Shown piece by piece: positions 1 through 12,068 of a DNA stretch of 64,000 nucleotides. The stretch is from Salvator merianae. Lineage: Eukaryota; Chordata; Lepidosauria; Squamata; Teiidae. The notes beneath the pieces are model-generated. The model did not search any database. It saw only the letters and a program-made list of their open reading frames with translations, and was not told where the DNA came from. The translations under genes and the position numbers were made by a program. The stretch lies in NCBI GenBank assembly GCA_003586115.2, contig QVOM02000073.1, positions 25,468,175-25,532,174 of the forward strand, in the 5' to 3' direction. How positions within the stretch are numbered: the stretch's first letter is position 1; each line of letters opens with the position of its first letter.

Positions 1-639
1 CCTGCTGTATTACACATTAAACAGAATGTCACACTTTTAAATACCATATCAAAGAGGAAATCATTTTACACAGATGTAGTCCAAATGAAATGATCATTAT
101 GTGACCAGTCTTGAGTTCCTTTTTATAACTGCTCTAATTACGAAACAAGCAAAGTTGTGGTACGCTTCAGTATCCTACTAATTCCATGCAGGATTAAAGT
201 TCTTTTAAACTCCACTGGTTTTTAATTATACTGCTGATGACAGTCCCAAATACTTCCAAAGCTAAGCTCTTCAGATAAATTGCTACAACCGCCATTGCTT
301 CCTCTATGTTGCCCCTCTGGGCGCCAATGCGTGTGCAGCTGCAAGACCTCTCAAATCCACCTCTTTAGGAGATGGCAAAATATGATAGTAGAATTCTATA
401 TAGGAAAACTCACAACCACTGCATCATATATAGAATGAACAACAGCGAATTCAGGAAGACGCAACCTCGGAAAGAAAGAAAGAAAAACTCTGCATATCAT
501 AATAAGCAACTGACTTGCAGCTCCTCAAACTTAAAAGGTGAAAATAATCAATAGCAAAATCTTTTTGCTGAAAACCATTCTGTTTGTCCGCAGCTGCTCC
601 GAATTCTAACTTTTTCTCCATACCAGTTACATACTGACT
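1..639. other. GABRB2 intron 3 sequence, no recognised feature
   Basis: AT-rich single-copy-looking sequence. The only open frame (372-554, 60 codons) is short, low in complexity and has no recognisable domain. I see no exon with a plausible acceptor and donor pair. It is taken as intron because GABRB2 exons 1-3 lie to the right on the minus strand and the exon expected after exon 3 is not found in this window. Confidence 0.5.
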
Positions 640-871
640 TTGTTATAGATTGTGGGTTTGGTTCTTGGCCTGGGACATCTCTACGACACATTTATTAATG
701 ACTTAGACAGAAAGGTGCAAGGAATTCTAACCAAATTTTGCAAGTAACCACATCAGGGTGGGAGAGCAAATACCCTGGATGAGAAGAATCAAAATTCAAA
801 ATGATCTTGATAAATTAGAGACCTGGGCTAAAAACAAAATAAGTAAATTCAATACAGACAAAGCCAAGTAA

Positions 872-1311
872 TGGGTGTGTTCGCACTTACCTTCCAGTGA
901 GCCTCTGGACACTCACTGGACAGGCCCGTCCGCACACCGCCACTGCATCCAGTAGCGCCTCTAGTTGTTCCGAGATCCTGCTAGCTAAGGACAACTAAAT
1001 GCTGTCCACGGCTTGACCGGGAGCAGCTGGCTCCTAGATAGCAGCATTTGGACCCTCTTCTGGGTGCAAATGTTGCAAGTGGGTGGGGCGGCTGTGCTGT
1101 GCACTTATATGCTGCTTCCTGATTGCCATGACAACAACCAGATGTTGCCACGGCTGCTGTTATGGTAATCGGGTCTGCCCTGAACAGACCAGTTAGGGAC
1201 TGTTCCAGCCCCCCAAATACAAATGGCCACTTCCAGGCCAGATCCTTTCTGGCCTGGTATAGTAGGACTATATCATTCCCTTACTATACCAAGCTGGAAG
1301 GTGAGGACAGG
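872..1311. mobile_element. GGGCC-terminus non-autonomous DNA element inside CR1
   Basis: The left end reads GGGTGTGTTCGCACTTACC and the right end, reverse-complemented, reads GGGCCTGTCCTCACCTTCC, so the ends are imperfect terminal inverted repeats. AAT flanks both ends, a possible 3-bp target duplication. The interior (ctaaatgctgtccacggctt, gggagcagctggctcc) is shared with the elements at 25143 and 26386. It has no transposase. PIF/Harbinger is my best guess for the superfamily from the GG...CC termini and a 3-bp duplication; hAT is the alternative. Confidence 0.6.
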
Positions 1312-1839
1312 CCCAATGATTCTTGGAGTATAATAAGTACACAGATCATTCCAGTTGAGCACAAAGTGACAGTGGTGACCCATGTGGTGGGATGGAAGAA
1401 GGTGATAACTGATCTCTCACCTTTGATTATGCTGGAAGTACATTATGATATATTTGGTGTAACACCAATCATCACTCCCTACCCCCATCACTGCACGAAT
1501 TACCACTGACCAGCAGTATGATGTGGAACCAAATAGTGCCAATACACTTCTGACCAACACACTTCTGACCTTCAGTAGATCTAATGATTCCAAATGTCAG
1601 TAACAAGTCCAATCTGTCTGGCACTGTAGACAAGACCTTGACTTTATTCAGACTTGGGCTAAGGACCAACTAGAGCAGGCTCAGAAAAAAGCAATAAAGA
1701 CAATTAGTAGAGTAGAAGACAAATCCTATGAAATGATATTGAGAGACTTTGATGTATTTAGACCTGAGAAAGATGAAGACGGAATACATGATGGCTCTCG
1801 TCAAATACCCGAAAGGACATAACCGATAAGACAGTCAGA

Positions 1840-2061
1840 GATATATATATATATATATAGATATAGATAGTTTTTGTTGTTGAAGACCACTGAGTCATGA
1901 CATACTCCCAGTTGACTGCATGGGCACCTCCATAGGTACCTCTATGCAGTATTCTTGGCATACATACAGAAGTAGTTTTCCATTGCCTATTTCCAGGGAG
2001 AGGCTGGGGATCAAACTGGCAACCTTCTGCTTTCCAGGCAGTTTGCTCTTCTGCTGAGCTA
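1840..2061 (-). repeat. tRNA-derived SINE
   Basis: On the minus strand the 5' end begins TAGCTCAGCAGAAGAGC (2061 down to 2045), a good pol III A box. It is followed by GGTTGCCAGTTTGATCCC (2024 down to 2007), a degraded B box at tRNA-like spacing. The body continues to a (TA)n tract at about 1842-1860, as expected for a SINE tail. It sits inside the CR1 relic, whose last segment resumes at 2062. The parent tRNA and family name cannot be fixed by eye. Confidence 0.65.
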
Positions 2062-2205
2062 AAGAAATGAATATACTAGAAATGTTCAAGCAGATGCTGG
2101 ATAACCATCTGTTGGGGATTACTTTATTTGGGTTCTTTCATGGAACACAGATTTGGACTCACTGATCAAAATGGTATCTTTCAACATTATGATTCTACAA
2201 TTCAC

Positions 2206-3753
2206 TTTAATATCAGTGGTCAAATAGCAAGGCTGGTCTACACCTCATTGTGACACTGATTTGACTCCAGTATTGCAACATCTTTGACATTTTTTGGTCT
2301 GGACAGGGCGCAAGCATGAGCAGATGCACTTCTGAGCTGTACTGAGTAGCAGTTACGCCGCTTTGAAGTTCCATATTAAATGTATTCGAGAAGATCCCAA
2401 ATATTACTTTTGACTAGTCTTCATGAGGATGGAAACAAAAATGGAAAGAAAAAATAAGAAAATGAGAGGGGACGTCAGTGTTCCTTATCATTCAAAAAGA
2501 GCAGCAACAAAAAAAGTAAATTTATTGCAGATCAATTCTAAATTGTGCAAAATTCATCTGTTGTTTAAAACATAACACAGTGATTATTTAGACAGTAATA
2601 ACTGGCAGTGTCACAATTTCAAACTCATGCTGTATTACTCTAGCAACTTCAGTGAGAAAGAAAACCACACACAACTGAACAATCAAATTTGTAGTCAGGA
2701 CTTTTAATAAGCTATCGTTCGTTCATTTATTTATTAGACCACAGTGACTTTCAGGCCATATTATTCAAAATCCTGAACACAGTCAACTGGGCAGAATTTG
2801 ACTTTCATGTACTGAAAAAAATTTAGATACTCAAAATGGAAATTCATCTGTTGCCAGTCATCACATCATGTGTCAGCAGCACGGTGCCCTAAGCAACATA
2901 CATGCCTTTAGCTTGTTGCTAATTTTAGTTTGATTTATTCATCTTAGCTCATTTCTTTTGTTCTTGGGTCACTTCATTTCTTTGCAGTTACTGGAAAACA
3001 ACACAAGTACAAGTAAATTAATGCTTGAGAATGATGGTAATGGCTAGCATGATTCTTTAAAAACAACAGTTTTATACAAGGTTGTTTTAATTCGCTTACA
3101 AGGTCAGTTTGCAACCTAGGTAAGTGTACTTCTTCCAAGGAAGATTTACGGAGGTTATTAGGAAAAAAAAAAAAAGCTTTAATTTATTCAATATAACAGG
3201 ATCAATAATATAAGTTCTACTGAATATTCCGTAGACAATGCCTTCATGGAATAATGTAATTTAAATAAAAATACAGAAAGGCTGCATCCATACAGGGGCA
3301 GGATGCAGCCACAATTTGGGTGGGAAGCAGCTACTGCTGGGGCATAAGGTACAGCATGTTTTATCCTCTGGAAACCTCACTACTATGTGGAGAACCTCAC
3401 ACACAGCAGTGAGTTTTCCACTTAGGCCTCTTTTGTGAAGGATCAGAAAAGGTCCAGGAAGTCAACAATTTTTTAATCCATTGCAAAAGACATCCATGTG
3501 AAAATCTGCCCATAAGTCTTTTCATTTTCACTGTCATACATCCACAAAGAAGAGGGGAGGTTGAATGAGTCACTGCAACCACCCCAGGACCTTTATCAGC
3601 AAGTTGATTCGTGGTTGGTTGCAGCAACGTACAGGCCAGATAAGGACAAGAGCATCTGCTTGCTTGACCTGCTCGCCCAACTTTTGCTGTGGCCCTGGGA
3701 TGACAAATAAGGTGCATGAAGTGGCCATGTGGATGAAGTCATTGATTCACATT
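2206..3753. other. Unannotated intron sequence
   Basis: AT-rich sequence with a poly-A tract near 3160-3175 and no recognised exon or transposon domain. Overlapping open frames at 3397-3789 on both strands are short and have no family features, so they are not called genes. Confidence 0.4.
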
Positions 3754-3896
3754 GGGCCTTTTTTCACTTTCCACCTTAGAATGGGATAATTATAGTCCAG
3801 CTGCTTCCCAGTACAGCTGTGGAGCATTCTACAACTGTACCGGGAGCAGCCAGACTATAATTAACCCATTCTAAGGTAGAAAATGAGAAAAGGCCC
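3754..3896. mobile_element. Foldback MITE with GGGCC termini
   Basis: A near-palindromic 143-bp unit. GGGCCTTTTTTCACTTTCCACC at the left is mirrored by the right end (aaaatgagaaaaggccc). The inner arms cctt-agaatgg-gataattatag and ctataatta-acccattctaagg also pair. The centre holds a second inverted pair (cagctgcttcccagtacagc / ctgtaccgggagcagc). It has no coding capacity. It shares ends with the other GGGCC elements in the window. Confidence 0.7.
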
Positions 3897-4082
3897 ATGA
3901 TGTCGGTTTACTTGTGAAACAGTTCAGCAAGCATTTAATAAAGTATTCTTACACGTTATCAGTATTTGTCATTATTCATAAATGTACTGTTTTGCCATCA
4001 AGCTCTGCAAGTAAACCATGTGTAAAGCTTGTATACACTGAATAAGATTCAAGTTACTGCCCTTCTCTCTTACTAAATCTTT

Positions 4083-4458
4083 GGGCCTGTGCGCACTTGA
4101 CAGTCTATAATGGTATATCAATACCATTATAGGCTGTACAAGACCCCACAGCACAGTGGCCATCCCTACTGTGAGGGCTATTATAGCCTTGTATCAGACC
4201 TCCAGCACTCGCAGTGCAGATGGCTAGCTCAACTGCCATGACAGTGGCCACAGCAATGTCTGGCCATCGCCATGGTGATTGTAGATGCAGCATGCAACTG
4301 TGCAGCCATGCTGTCCATTTGCAGCATTTGTGCCCAGAAGAAGGTGTGAACGCTCCTGACCAGAAGCAATCTAGCCACTCTCAGTCAAGCTGCAGACAAT
4401 GATTTTGTTGTTCATAGTTAGTAGTATTCGGGAAATGTCAAATCGTGCAAACAGGCCC
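4083..4458. mobile_element. GGGCC-terminus non-autonomous element
   Basis: The left end GGGCCTGTGCGCACTTG pairs with the right end, whose reverse complement is GGGCCTGTTTGCACGA. Just inside the left end is a short hairpin (tataatggtatatcaataccattata). Open frames on both strands at 4105-4402 are by-products of the GC-richer element body and not genes. Confidence 0.6.
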
Positions 4459-6913
4459 TCTGGCTCCAAAGAGAGATCAGCAGAGACTAACTTAATTATC
4501 AGTTTTATTGTAATATTTCAAATAAGACTTGATCAGTGCTGAAATCTTACTTGTTTTATGTACAGAAATTTTACTGGATTATAATAAAATATTAAAAAGT
4601 CAACCTCATTTTGAGCACCATTTGCTAAACAGTACTTAGACATCTAAAATGATTTAATATGAAATTGTTGATGTTTAATATCGGTGAGAGAATGTGTTTA
4701 TTAACAATGACTTTAAGACAACAAACCAGAAAAATAGTGTACATGACTCCCCCTCAAGACAAATTAGGGTGGAGTTTCCACTTATGCAGCTTGGCACTCA
4801 CAACAGACCATTCACATGGTTGTCCTCCAAATCAGCTTGAGAGTTGCCAATGCATAGGTGGTAGGACCGATTTTCAGTCCTCCATGACAGTTGGATGCAC
4901 TATGCAAGTGCCAGGAGCTTCTTTAATTCACCTTGCAGCAGCTAAATGGCCTCTGCAGTTAAACTCAATGGGGCAGGCTACTTCAGAGTGAGAAATTTCC
5001 ACTTTGAAGTGAATGTGCCTCACCCTCACCAGGCAGTGGCTTCAGAGAAGGTGATTGTATAAACACTTCACCCTGGGTGCTTCTCTCTCTAGACCTGAAG
5101 ATGCCCTTCGTAGATGTCTGTAAAATGGTCTAAGATTAAAAGACAATTTTATTCCAGTCCTGGAAGCAAAACTTAAAGCAGATTAAGAAAATGAAGACAA
5201 GGTGACCTGTAAGCAGGAATCTAAATGGCTGAAACACGGTCAATCAACCTGAAACCAAAAATATGGACCAAGGACAAAAATTCAGGATAATTCAAACTCA
5301 ATGTATTGTACAAGTAAAAAGTATCAGTTAGCAGGAACAGTAGTAAGCATAAAAATTATACTCTAAAGAGCAATTTTTCTCAATGGCAAAAAGCAGCAAT
5401 AAATCTATGGGAACACTCCGAGTAGAAAAAAGAAGTAAACCTGAAATAAGCTTGAATATACTATCACAGACGATTATAAAATGAGAGTACTTGGCTGTGT
5501 TATCATACCCAGGACAATTTCAAATTTGAAAAACAGTAATCCTCACTCCAAAGGTATGCAATGTTCCAATGCCAGAAGAAACAGTAAACTGTTCAAAGCT
5601 GTGACTGGGGTATATGTACAAATCAACCAAACACATTTCGACACAGGATGTCTTCTTCAGTGGCTTGAATATGTAAAAGTAAAGCCCATAAGTTTAAAGG
5701 CATGTACAGTAAAAAGTAAAAGGTACATTAAAAATAATTATAATTCATCGAATTCAACAGTGAAATCTTTCACAAATTAAGGATATGTATTAAATCAATC
5801 TCAGTAAGAGGTGATAACCACATCAAGAAACTTTTCTTAAGTAAAAATCAGTGCTATAGAAGTCCTAGCAGGAAGTATAAAAAGCAACAATGAATAAAAC
5901 AATCTGTTTTCACATCTGGGCATTCAGATCAAAATTAGATGGATTGTGTTATGCTGTTTGGCTTCCACATGAAATTGGTCGGCAACTGTGGGAACAGCTT
6001 ATCTGACTAAACCACATATTAGTCCAATCAAGCAGGGCACTTCTTATATTCTAATGTACTTTGTTGTCTAAATTCACGTATACCAAATCTGCTACAAGAC
6101 AACTCTGAATATTTTTATCCTACAAATACTGCTCCATCCAACCATTTGAAAAATCCTACTGAAGTGGGCAAACTGAACTGATTAAGGCTCAAACCGAACA
6201 CTCCATCAATTTGATTGCCCTACCTCTGCGCATTCTGGTCTCCCCTGATCACAGTCATGGCTCCCTCCAATGGTATCCATGACCCTCATATCTTTTTGTG
6301 CTTCATCTTCCAAGCAGCCTGGGATTGTCCATTGCTGCCAGCCATGCAATTCCTCAGTAGATCAATCTGCTTGCTTTCCTGTTCTACTAGGCCTTCCAGA
6401 ATGGAGCATTATGGGTTCTCCCAGCAGGCCATGTGTGAGGCCATATGTGCAAACTTGTGCTTCAGCCACACTTGGTCTTCCGAGAGGACCATGGTCCATT
6501 CCAGAAAGCCCAGTAAGCCTGGAAAGCAGGCTGATTGGCCTGGTAACTATTATGACTGGGCCACCTGGAAGATGGGGCACAAAAAGGTGACAGGACAGCA
6601 ATGGGGAAAGTTGTTAACATGATTGGTGGAGACCGTATGTGTAGGACAACAAAGTGGGGAGGCCAACAACATGATGGGGTAGGTTATAACAGATCAGGGA
6701 TGCTGCACACATAAAGAATGGGGGAGATTGAAAACACAATGGGGTAGTTCAGTGAACCAGTTCATGAATCATCAGACCTATTCATAGAACTCACTGGGCA
6801 GTACAAGCTTAATTAAGAAACAGTCCCTTGCATAGACACAATTCACTTCAATGTGAACAGAACCAAAAAACTAAGGGTTGTTTACCTCCTTACTGTTGAG
6901 CAATCACAAAACT
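4459..6913. other. Unannotated intron sequence
   Basis: I see no exon, RNA gene or recognisable transposon protein. The pair of open frames at 6215-6622 (135 and 106 codons on plus, 79 on minus) is the longest open stretch, but it lacks splice-site logic and conserved motifs. It looks like GC-richer non-coding or repeat sequence. Confidence 0.35.
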
Positions 6914-7365
6914 TCATGTTTCTGGACAAGCAGTACTGGGAGATGGGATAAGGATTCTAATAGTGCACTGCCTGCTCCACAGCGCTACAATCTCCTTGCC
7001 TGAACTGACAAAGCTAATCTTGGAGGTTAAGTTGGGTTCCCTGAGACTATTAGTCTTGGGTGACTTTAAAGTACATGCTAGGGGTTCTTCAGTTTTCATT
7101 ATCCTGAACGATTTAGTGTCATCGGCAAACTTTGCTATCTTACTGCTTACCCCTTCTTCTGGATCATTTATGGATAAATCAGTAAGCACAGGTCCCAATA
7201 CTGAAGCTTGGGGGACTCACATTTTATTTCTGTACAATGTCAGAACTGGCCATATATTACTACTCTCTGTTTCCTGTCCTTTAGCCAGTTACCAATCCAG
7301 GACAAATGAGAGGACCAATCTTGTCCTCTCATTCCATGACAGATTAGTTTTTTCAAGAGCCTTTA

Positions 7366-7798
7366 GGCCTTTTTGCACATGCTGGTATAGGCCTCTTTTC
7401 TGCTGCAGAATACAATAGTCCCTGCCCACCACTGGTGTGCTCCGTCCAACAGGACAGAGTGTAATCCAGATCAGGGGAGTCCTCATCTGGATTACCAGTA
7501 GTCCAGAACATCAAGGACTACAACTCAGGCGAGTCTGGAACACAGAAGTGTGCAGAAGGACCTATTTTTGTGGCACACCCAAGCACACTGCCAAAATGGG
7601 TTCCCTGAGGACTCCAAGGCTAGGAACTTTCATTCCTAGTCCTTTGGAGACTTTGAGGCTGGTCGGGGGCTGTTCTAGACCAGTGTCATCATGCAGATAG
7701 TGCTGTTCCAAAGCATGCCTTGCCATGGTCCAAACTAGTGGACCTCACTGGTCCATACCCACGTGTTTGGATCAAACCAAGGCAGGGCAGAAAGGGTC
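7366..7798. mobile_element. GGGCC-family element inside the CR1-like relic
   Basis: The left end is AGGCCTTTTTGCACATG. The right end, reverse-complemented, is AGACCCTTTCTGCCC. Together they make imperfect terminal inverted repeats of the same family as the element at 41598. The flanks are CR1 coding sequence that reads through when the element is removed (HQR before, LEKTNLSWNERTR after, minus strand). Part of the interior ('gaacacagaagtgtgc') also occurs at about 13.2 kb. No transposase is present. Confidence 0.6.
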
Positions 7799-8069
7799 TT
7801 TGATGAAGGATTTTGTCAAAAGCCTTCTGAAAGCCCAGATATAACATGTCAACTGGATTATCTTTACCCACATGCTTGTTGACACTCACAAACAATTCTA
7901 ACAGGTAAGGGACAATTTACCCTTGCGGAAGTCATGATGATTGTTCTTCAGCAATGCCTGCTCCTCTATGTGTGCACTAATTTTCTTCTTAATTATGGTT
8001 TCCATCACCTTTCTTGGAATTTATGTTAAGTTGACTGATGTCTAATTTCCTGGGTCATCCTGGATTCTT

Positions 8070-9933
8070 CAGTTTTAGTTTATTGATTAGTCCAAGGACC
8101 ATATCAAATTTATACATAAGAAAACAGTTAAAAACATTAAAACATTAAAAGAATACAGGATCTCTATTCCAGTACAAGTGAGAAATAAAATGAAAATCTT
8201 ATGTTAATTAGTTGACTGGGCTCGAATCACCTGATCTCTGCAATGAATGAGTCAGAAACGAATCTCTTATTTGGGAAGACCTGTGTAAGAATAGTGCTAC
8301 CTGTTTAGTTGTATAAGGGTTTGAACCCTTGAGTAGGAATAGTAGTTTAGCCTTTGGGGGCCAAAAGTTCTTGTTGGCCAAAAGTGGTTTAAGGTATTTG
8401 TCTCTTGCAGCTGTGTACAGACAGCAAGAGAGCAAGATGTGTGAGATATTTTCAATCTCTGCAGCTCCAGAAATGCACGTTCTTTCGTTGTATGGAAGAT
8501 TTTGATATCTTCCTAATATAGCCATACAGTTCAATTGTTCAAAACGGGCTCGGGTGAAAACTCTTCTTAAATAAGGTGCCATAGTAAATCCTAGATATTA
8601 CTCTTGGTGGAATACCTGTTTGTTAGCAGCTAGCCATTTAAGAGATTTAACATTGGCTAGTTTGGCAATATCATTTTGTGTACTGATATCGTAGACTCTT
8701 TGTTTAAAGGCTGTTTTAGAAGTCTCACCAAGTGTATTTATGGCCTGGAAGGAAAAGCCCGCTTGGCTAAGGAATTGGGCCAGATGGGAATATCACTGGG
8801 AATGAACTGAATTCTTAGTCAATTTCTCTAGACACATTTTGGTAGTCTACAGGATGGGAGTGACTCTAGCCTACGCCAGAAGTTAAATAGTTTGATTTCA
8901 ATATGGCTCCAAATAGAATAAACACCGAGTTCAGCCCATGCAGCTACAGCAGGCGTAGTTTTATCCAAATTTAATATCCGTTTTAAAAAAGAAGATTATT
9001 TTTGTTCTAAGGCCTCAGTGTTAGTATAGCCCCAAATTTCTGCCCCATAGGTTAGCATTGGAATTACTTTGGCTCTATAAACCTTTAGGATGGGATTAAG
9101 GAAGCCTGGGAAACTGCGATTTAGCAGGAGATTCAGTGAGTTAAAACCTGCAGTGGCTCGTTGTAAAGTTCTTTTAATATTTGGGATCCATGAGAGGGTT
9201 TCTGAAAATACCACTCCCAGGTAAAGATATGATTTGGCTTGTTCCAATCTTGCACCATCAACTGACCAGATATGTCTACGCCTCTTTTTTCCAAAGACTA
9301 TCACCTTAGATTTAGAGATGTTAATAGTCAAATAATTTGCCCTACAGTAAGTAATAAATATCTTCAGAAGTCTCCTTAGACCCACTAAAGTATGGGACAT
9401 TAAGACTAGATCATCAGCATACAGAAGAATATTTACATACTTATTCAAGGTCTCGGGCATATGAGTCTTGGGGACCTGTAGAGCTTTGGGCAGATCACTG
9501 ACATATAAATTGAACAAGATGGGAGCCAAGATACACCCCTGCTTGACTCCCTTAGAAGTGGGAATTTCTCCAGTCAATGCTCCATTCACTCCAGTACGAA
9601 TTTTAACCGAGGTAGCTGTATATAGCGTTCTAATTAAGAGTAACAATCTCGGCTCTAAGTTGAGGATGGACAGTTTCCTCCAGAGCAGCTCTCTATTTAT
9701 AGAGTCAAAAGCCATGCTTAGATCTATGAAGGCAGAAAAGAGCTGACCTCCTTTAGCTGTATATTTGGAAATTAAATGTTGTAATACATAGCAGTTATCG
9801 GAGGTTGAGCATCCTGCTCAAAAGCCTGATTGTTCTTCAGCGAGAATAGAATGATCTGTAATCCACGACTCGTTTAAGTTAATAAGCGTCTGGCATATAG
9901 TTTGGCCACTATGTCTATGAGGCTAATGGGCAC
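8070..9933 (-). mobile_element. 5'-truncated non-LTR retrotransposon with RT domain
   Basis: The minus strand encodes a reverse transcriptase starting near 9930 ('PISLIDIVAKLYARRLL'). It continues through 'GQLFSAFIDLSMAFDSIN', 'GVKQGCILAPILFNLYVSDL' and the catalytic 'LLYADDLVLMSH' (longest open part 9715-8996), then a post-RT region ('VIPMLTYGAEIWGYTN'). A C-terminal Cys/His-rich block lies in 8582-8208 (C-ISGAAEIENISHILLSC). One in-frame TGA near 9817 and further stops after 8996 kill it. The sequence catcctggattctt / caccctggattctt at about 8056-8069 and 9931-9944 is a 14-bp target duplication with one mismatch. The LINE clade is not certain; it is clearly different from the CR1 copies. 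Confidence 0.8.
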
Positions 9934-10860
9934 CCTGGATTCTTTTTAGAGGATAGGTGTAACATTTGCTACCTTCCAGTCTTCAGGAATGGAGCCTGTT
10001 CTTAGGGAGAGATTATATATTTTTGCTAGAAAATCAGCAATTTCATTTTTGAGTTCTTTAAGAACTCTTGAATGAATGTCATCTGGTTCTGGAGATTTCT
10101 TAGTGTTTAGTTCATCCAGAAACACGAACACCTGACCTTTAGTAAACAATATCCAATTTAATTTTTCAGACTTCCTGAAAAAATAGGCTCAGCTACAGGC
10201 ATATGTCCTCTGTCTTCCTCAGAAAAACAGAGGCAAATAATTCATTTAGCTTCTGCACAATACCCATGTCCTCTTCAATTTTCCCTTTCTGTCCACTGTC
10301 ATCTAATACTCCAACTGCTTTCCTGGCTGGATTCCTATTTCTGATGTATTTTTAGCAAGGTACTCCTCAAAATCCTTCTTATCATTCCAGTTTGCCGCCT
10401 TGCATTTGTTCTGACGGAATTTGTTCTCCTCGTTTGGGCAAGCCTTCCATTTTCTGAAAGAGCTTTCCTTGCTTTTAATGATTTCCCATACTGCACTTGT
10501 AAGCTACACTGGAGTTCTCTTGGAATTGGCAGTGACCTTTCTTCTTTTAGGTAATAATTCTTACTGAGCCTGCATTACTGTGGTAATACACAATCTCCAT
10601 GCATTTTGGAGTGATTGGACTTGTCTAACTTTCCTTTCAATTTCAAGTTTTCTCATTTTCAGGAAGTTTCTTTTATGAAAGTTTAATTTCTCTAAGTTAG
10701 ATTTTATTGGCAAATTACTGCATATATTTATGTTGAATGTTATCGCATTGTGGCCACTGCTCCCTATTGGATCCACCACAGTAACGTATTGTATCTTGAG
10801 CATTATTTGCAATTAAATTTAGGATCTCCTTTCTCCTGGTTGGTTATAGAACAACCACCT

Positions 10861-12068
10861 GTTCTATAAATGTGTGTACATGCATGCACATGTGTGGGTA
10901 GGTGTTGGTTTGCACCAAACGCTTCCAGTTCAGCAGAGTTCCACACCAGTTCATTCAGGCTGCATGTTTGGAGACTGCCGGGCCAAAGTATACCTGTATG
11001 GCGACGAAAGCATCCTGCAAGGTTCATTTACATGGAAATACTTTCAGCTACTGCCAGTGAGATTGTTGCAATCAAATTGGCATCTCATTCCACTACCACT
11101 GCCCCACAGATTTCAATCCATGGAACACCACTAATGGGAGGGAGATCAGTACTCCCATTTTACAATACAACTGAATTTATTTTTCTTTAATCATTACTCA
11201 TCTCATAGTTCCTGTTTCTGGTCCTACTAGTAACTGGTGCCTACATGGTGATAATGAGCACCATGGTCTTCTCAGCTGCAACCAGCCATCCACCCCCAAT
11301 TATGGAAGTCCTTTCTTGGACTTCTCCACTGCTGTTGTCAGACACAATTTGAAAACCTTGGGGAGAAAGATGATTGCTTGCAGACTGCTTGTTATTTTAA
11401 CTGGTGCAAGTTAGAATTATTTGGAATATTTGATTTCTTTGTATCACCCTGCATTAGAAGAAGAGCAATATGTAAAATCTGATTTATTTAATACATGAAT
11501 AAATATTCTGTATTATTTCTGGTATGTCAACTAATTCTTGAAATTTCCACACAGGGCTGGGGATCATAGAGAGCTAAATGGAAAAGTCCTATAACTAAGG
11601 ATGTGAAAGAAGTAACCCTTGTTCTGTTTAAGGGCCAAATGTAATGAGAAAGTCCATGATGCACTTTTCAAGGACATTGGGAGGAGGTGACGCTGCACGT
11701 GAAAACAGTTGATTAAAACACAACTCACGGAGATCGAAAAGAGACTTCCAAATAGACTTCCTTCCTCTTACCACCACCATAGTGACCATTCCTAGCCTTT
11801 CTACTAACAATGGCAATAAACTTCTATCAGAAAAGTTTCCTCATACACGTAATTGTGCCCACAAATGATTTATTCCCTTCTCAGCCTGGAACAAAATTAG
11901 GGAAAGTAAAGTCCATACGATCAAAACTGGAATTATTAAGCTACTTCTCCATTCACCATTTCTGTGATGAAATTTATTTTTTACTGAATTAAAGAAATAA
12001 ATGTAATCATGACTGTAAAGTTTATCTAGCAATAAAAATAAAAAACCCATATTCCTTTTCTTAGGCAT
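10861..12068. other. Unannotated intron sequence
   Basis: No exon or transposon domain is recognised. Overlapping frames at 10803-11190 on both strands are short and unconserved by eye. The minus strand at 11628-12068 is AT-rich with stops. Confidence 0.35.

Larger units (their letters stand above)
640..2205 (+). repeat. CR1-type LINE relic, split by two later insertions
   Basis: Three collinear pieces match the RT-to-3'-end order of a CR1 LINE. About 640-870 encodes the stretch around 'INDLDRKVQGILTKF', which aligns with the RT block before the catalytic FADD of the intact CR1 copies in this window. About 1640-1825 encodes 'LEQAQKKAIKTI...SYEMILRD', the post-RT block. 2062-2205 encodes the last residues (MFKQMLDNHLLG) and the degraded 3' tail ending in 'attatgattctac'. 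The gaps are filled by a GGGCC-terminus element (872-1311), unassigned sequence (1312-1640) and a SINE (about 1840-2061). All pieces carry stops, so this is an old dead copy. Confidence 0.7.
6914..10860 (-). repeat. CR1-like LINE relic, interrupted by a second LINE and a MITE
   Basis: Read on the minus strand, 10860-9945 encodes the pre-RT and early RT region, including 'SPEPDDIHSRVLKELKNEIA' and 'LSLRTGSIPEDWKVANVTP'. After the inserted LINE, 8058-7799 resumes with 'LYLGFQKAFDKILHQRPF'. After the MITE, 7365-6914 gives 'SINDPEEGVSSKIAKFADD', which includes the FADD catalytic motif. The pieces are collinear once the insertions are removed. Stops are frequent, so this is a fossil. The 3' end beyond the FADD block is missing. 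Confidence 0.75.

Noticed and set aside
5600..5680. 'acacatttcgacacaggatgtcttcttcagtggct' as a known transposon end
   Set aside because: It resembles words found in some vertebrate repeats, but I could not find paired ends or a second copy in the window.
6215..6622. 135-codon open frame as a host exon
   Set aside because: No conserved motif and no convincing acceptor or donor; overlapping frames on both strands suggest GC-driven openness.
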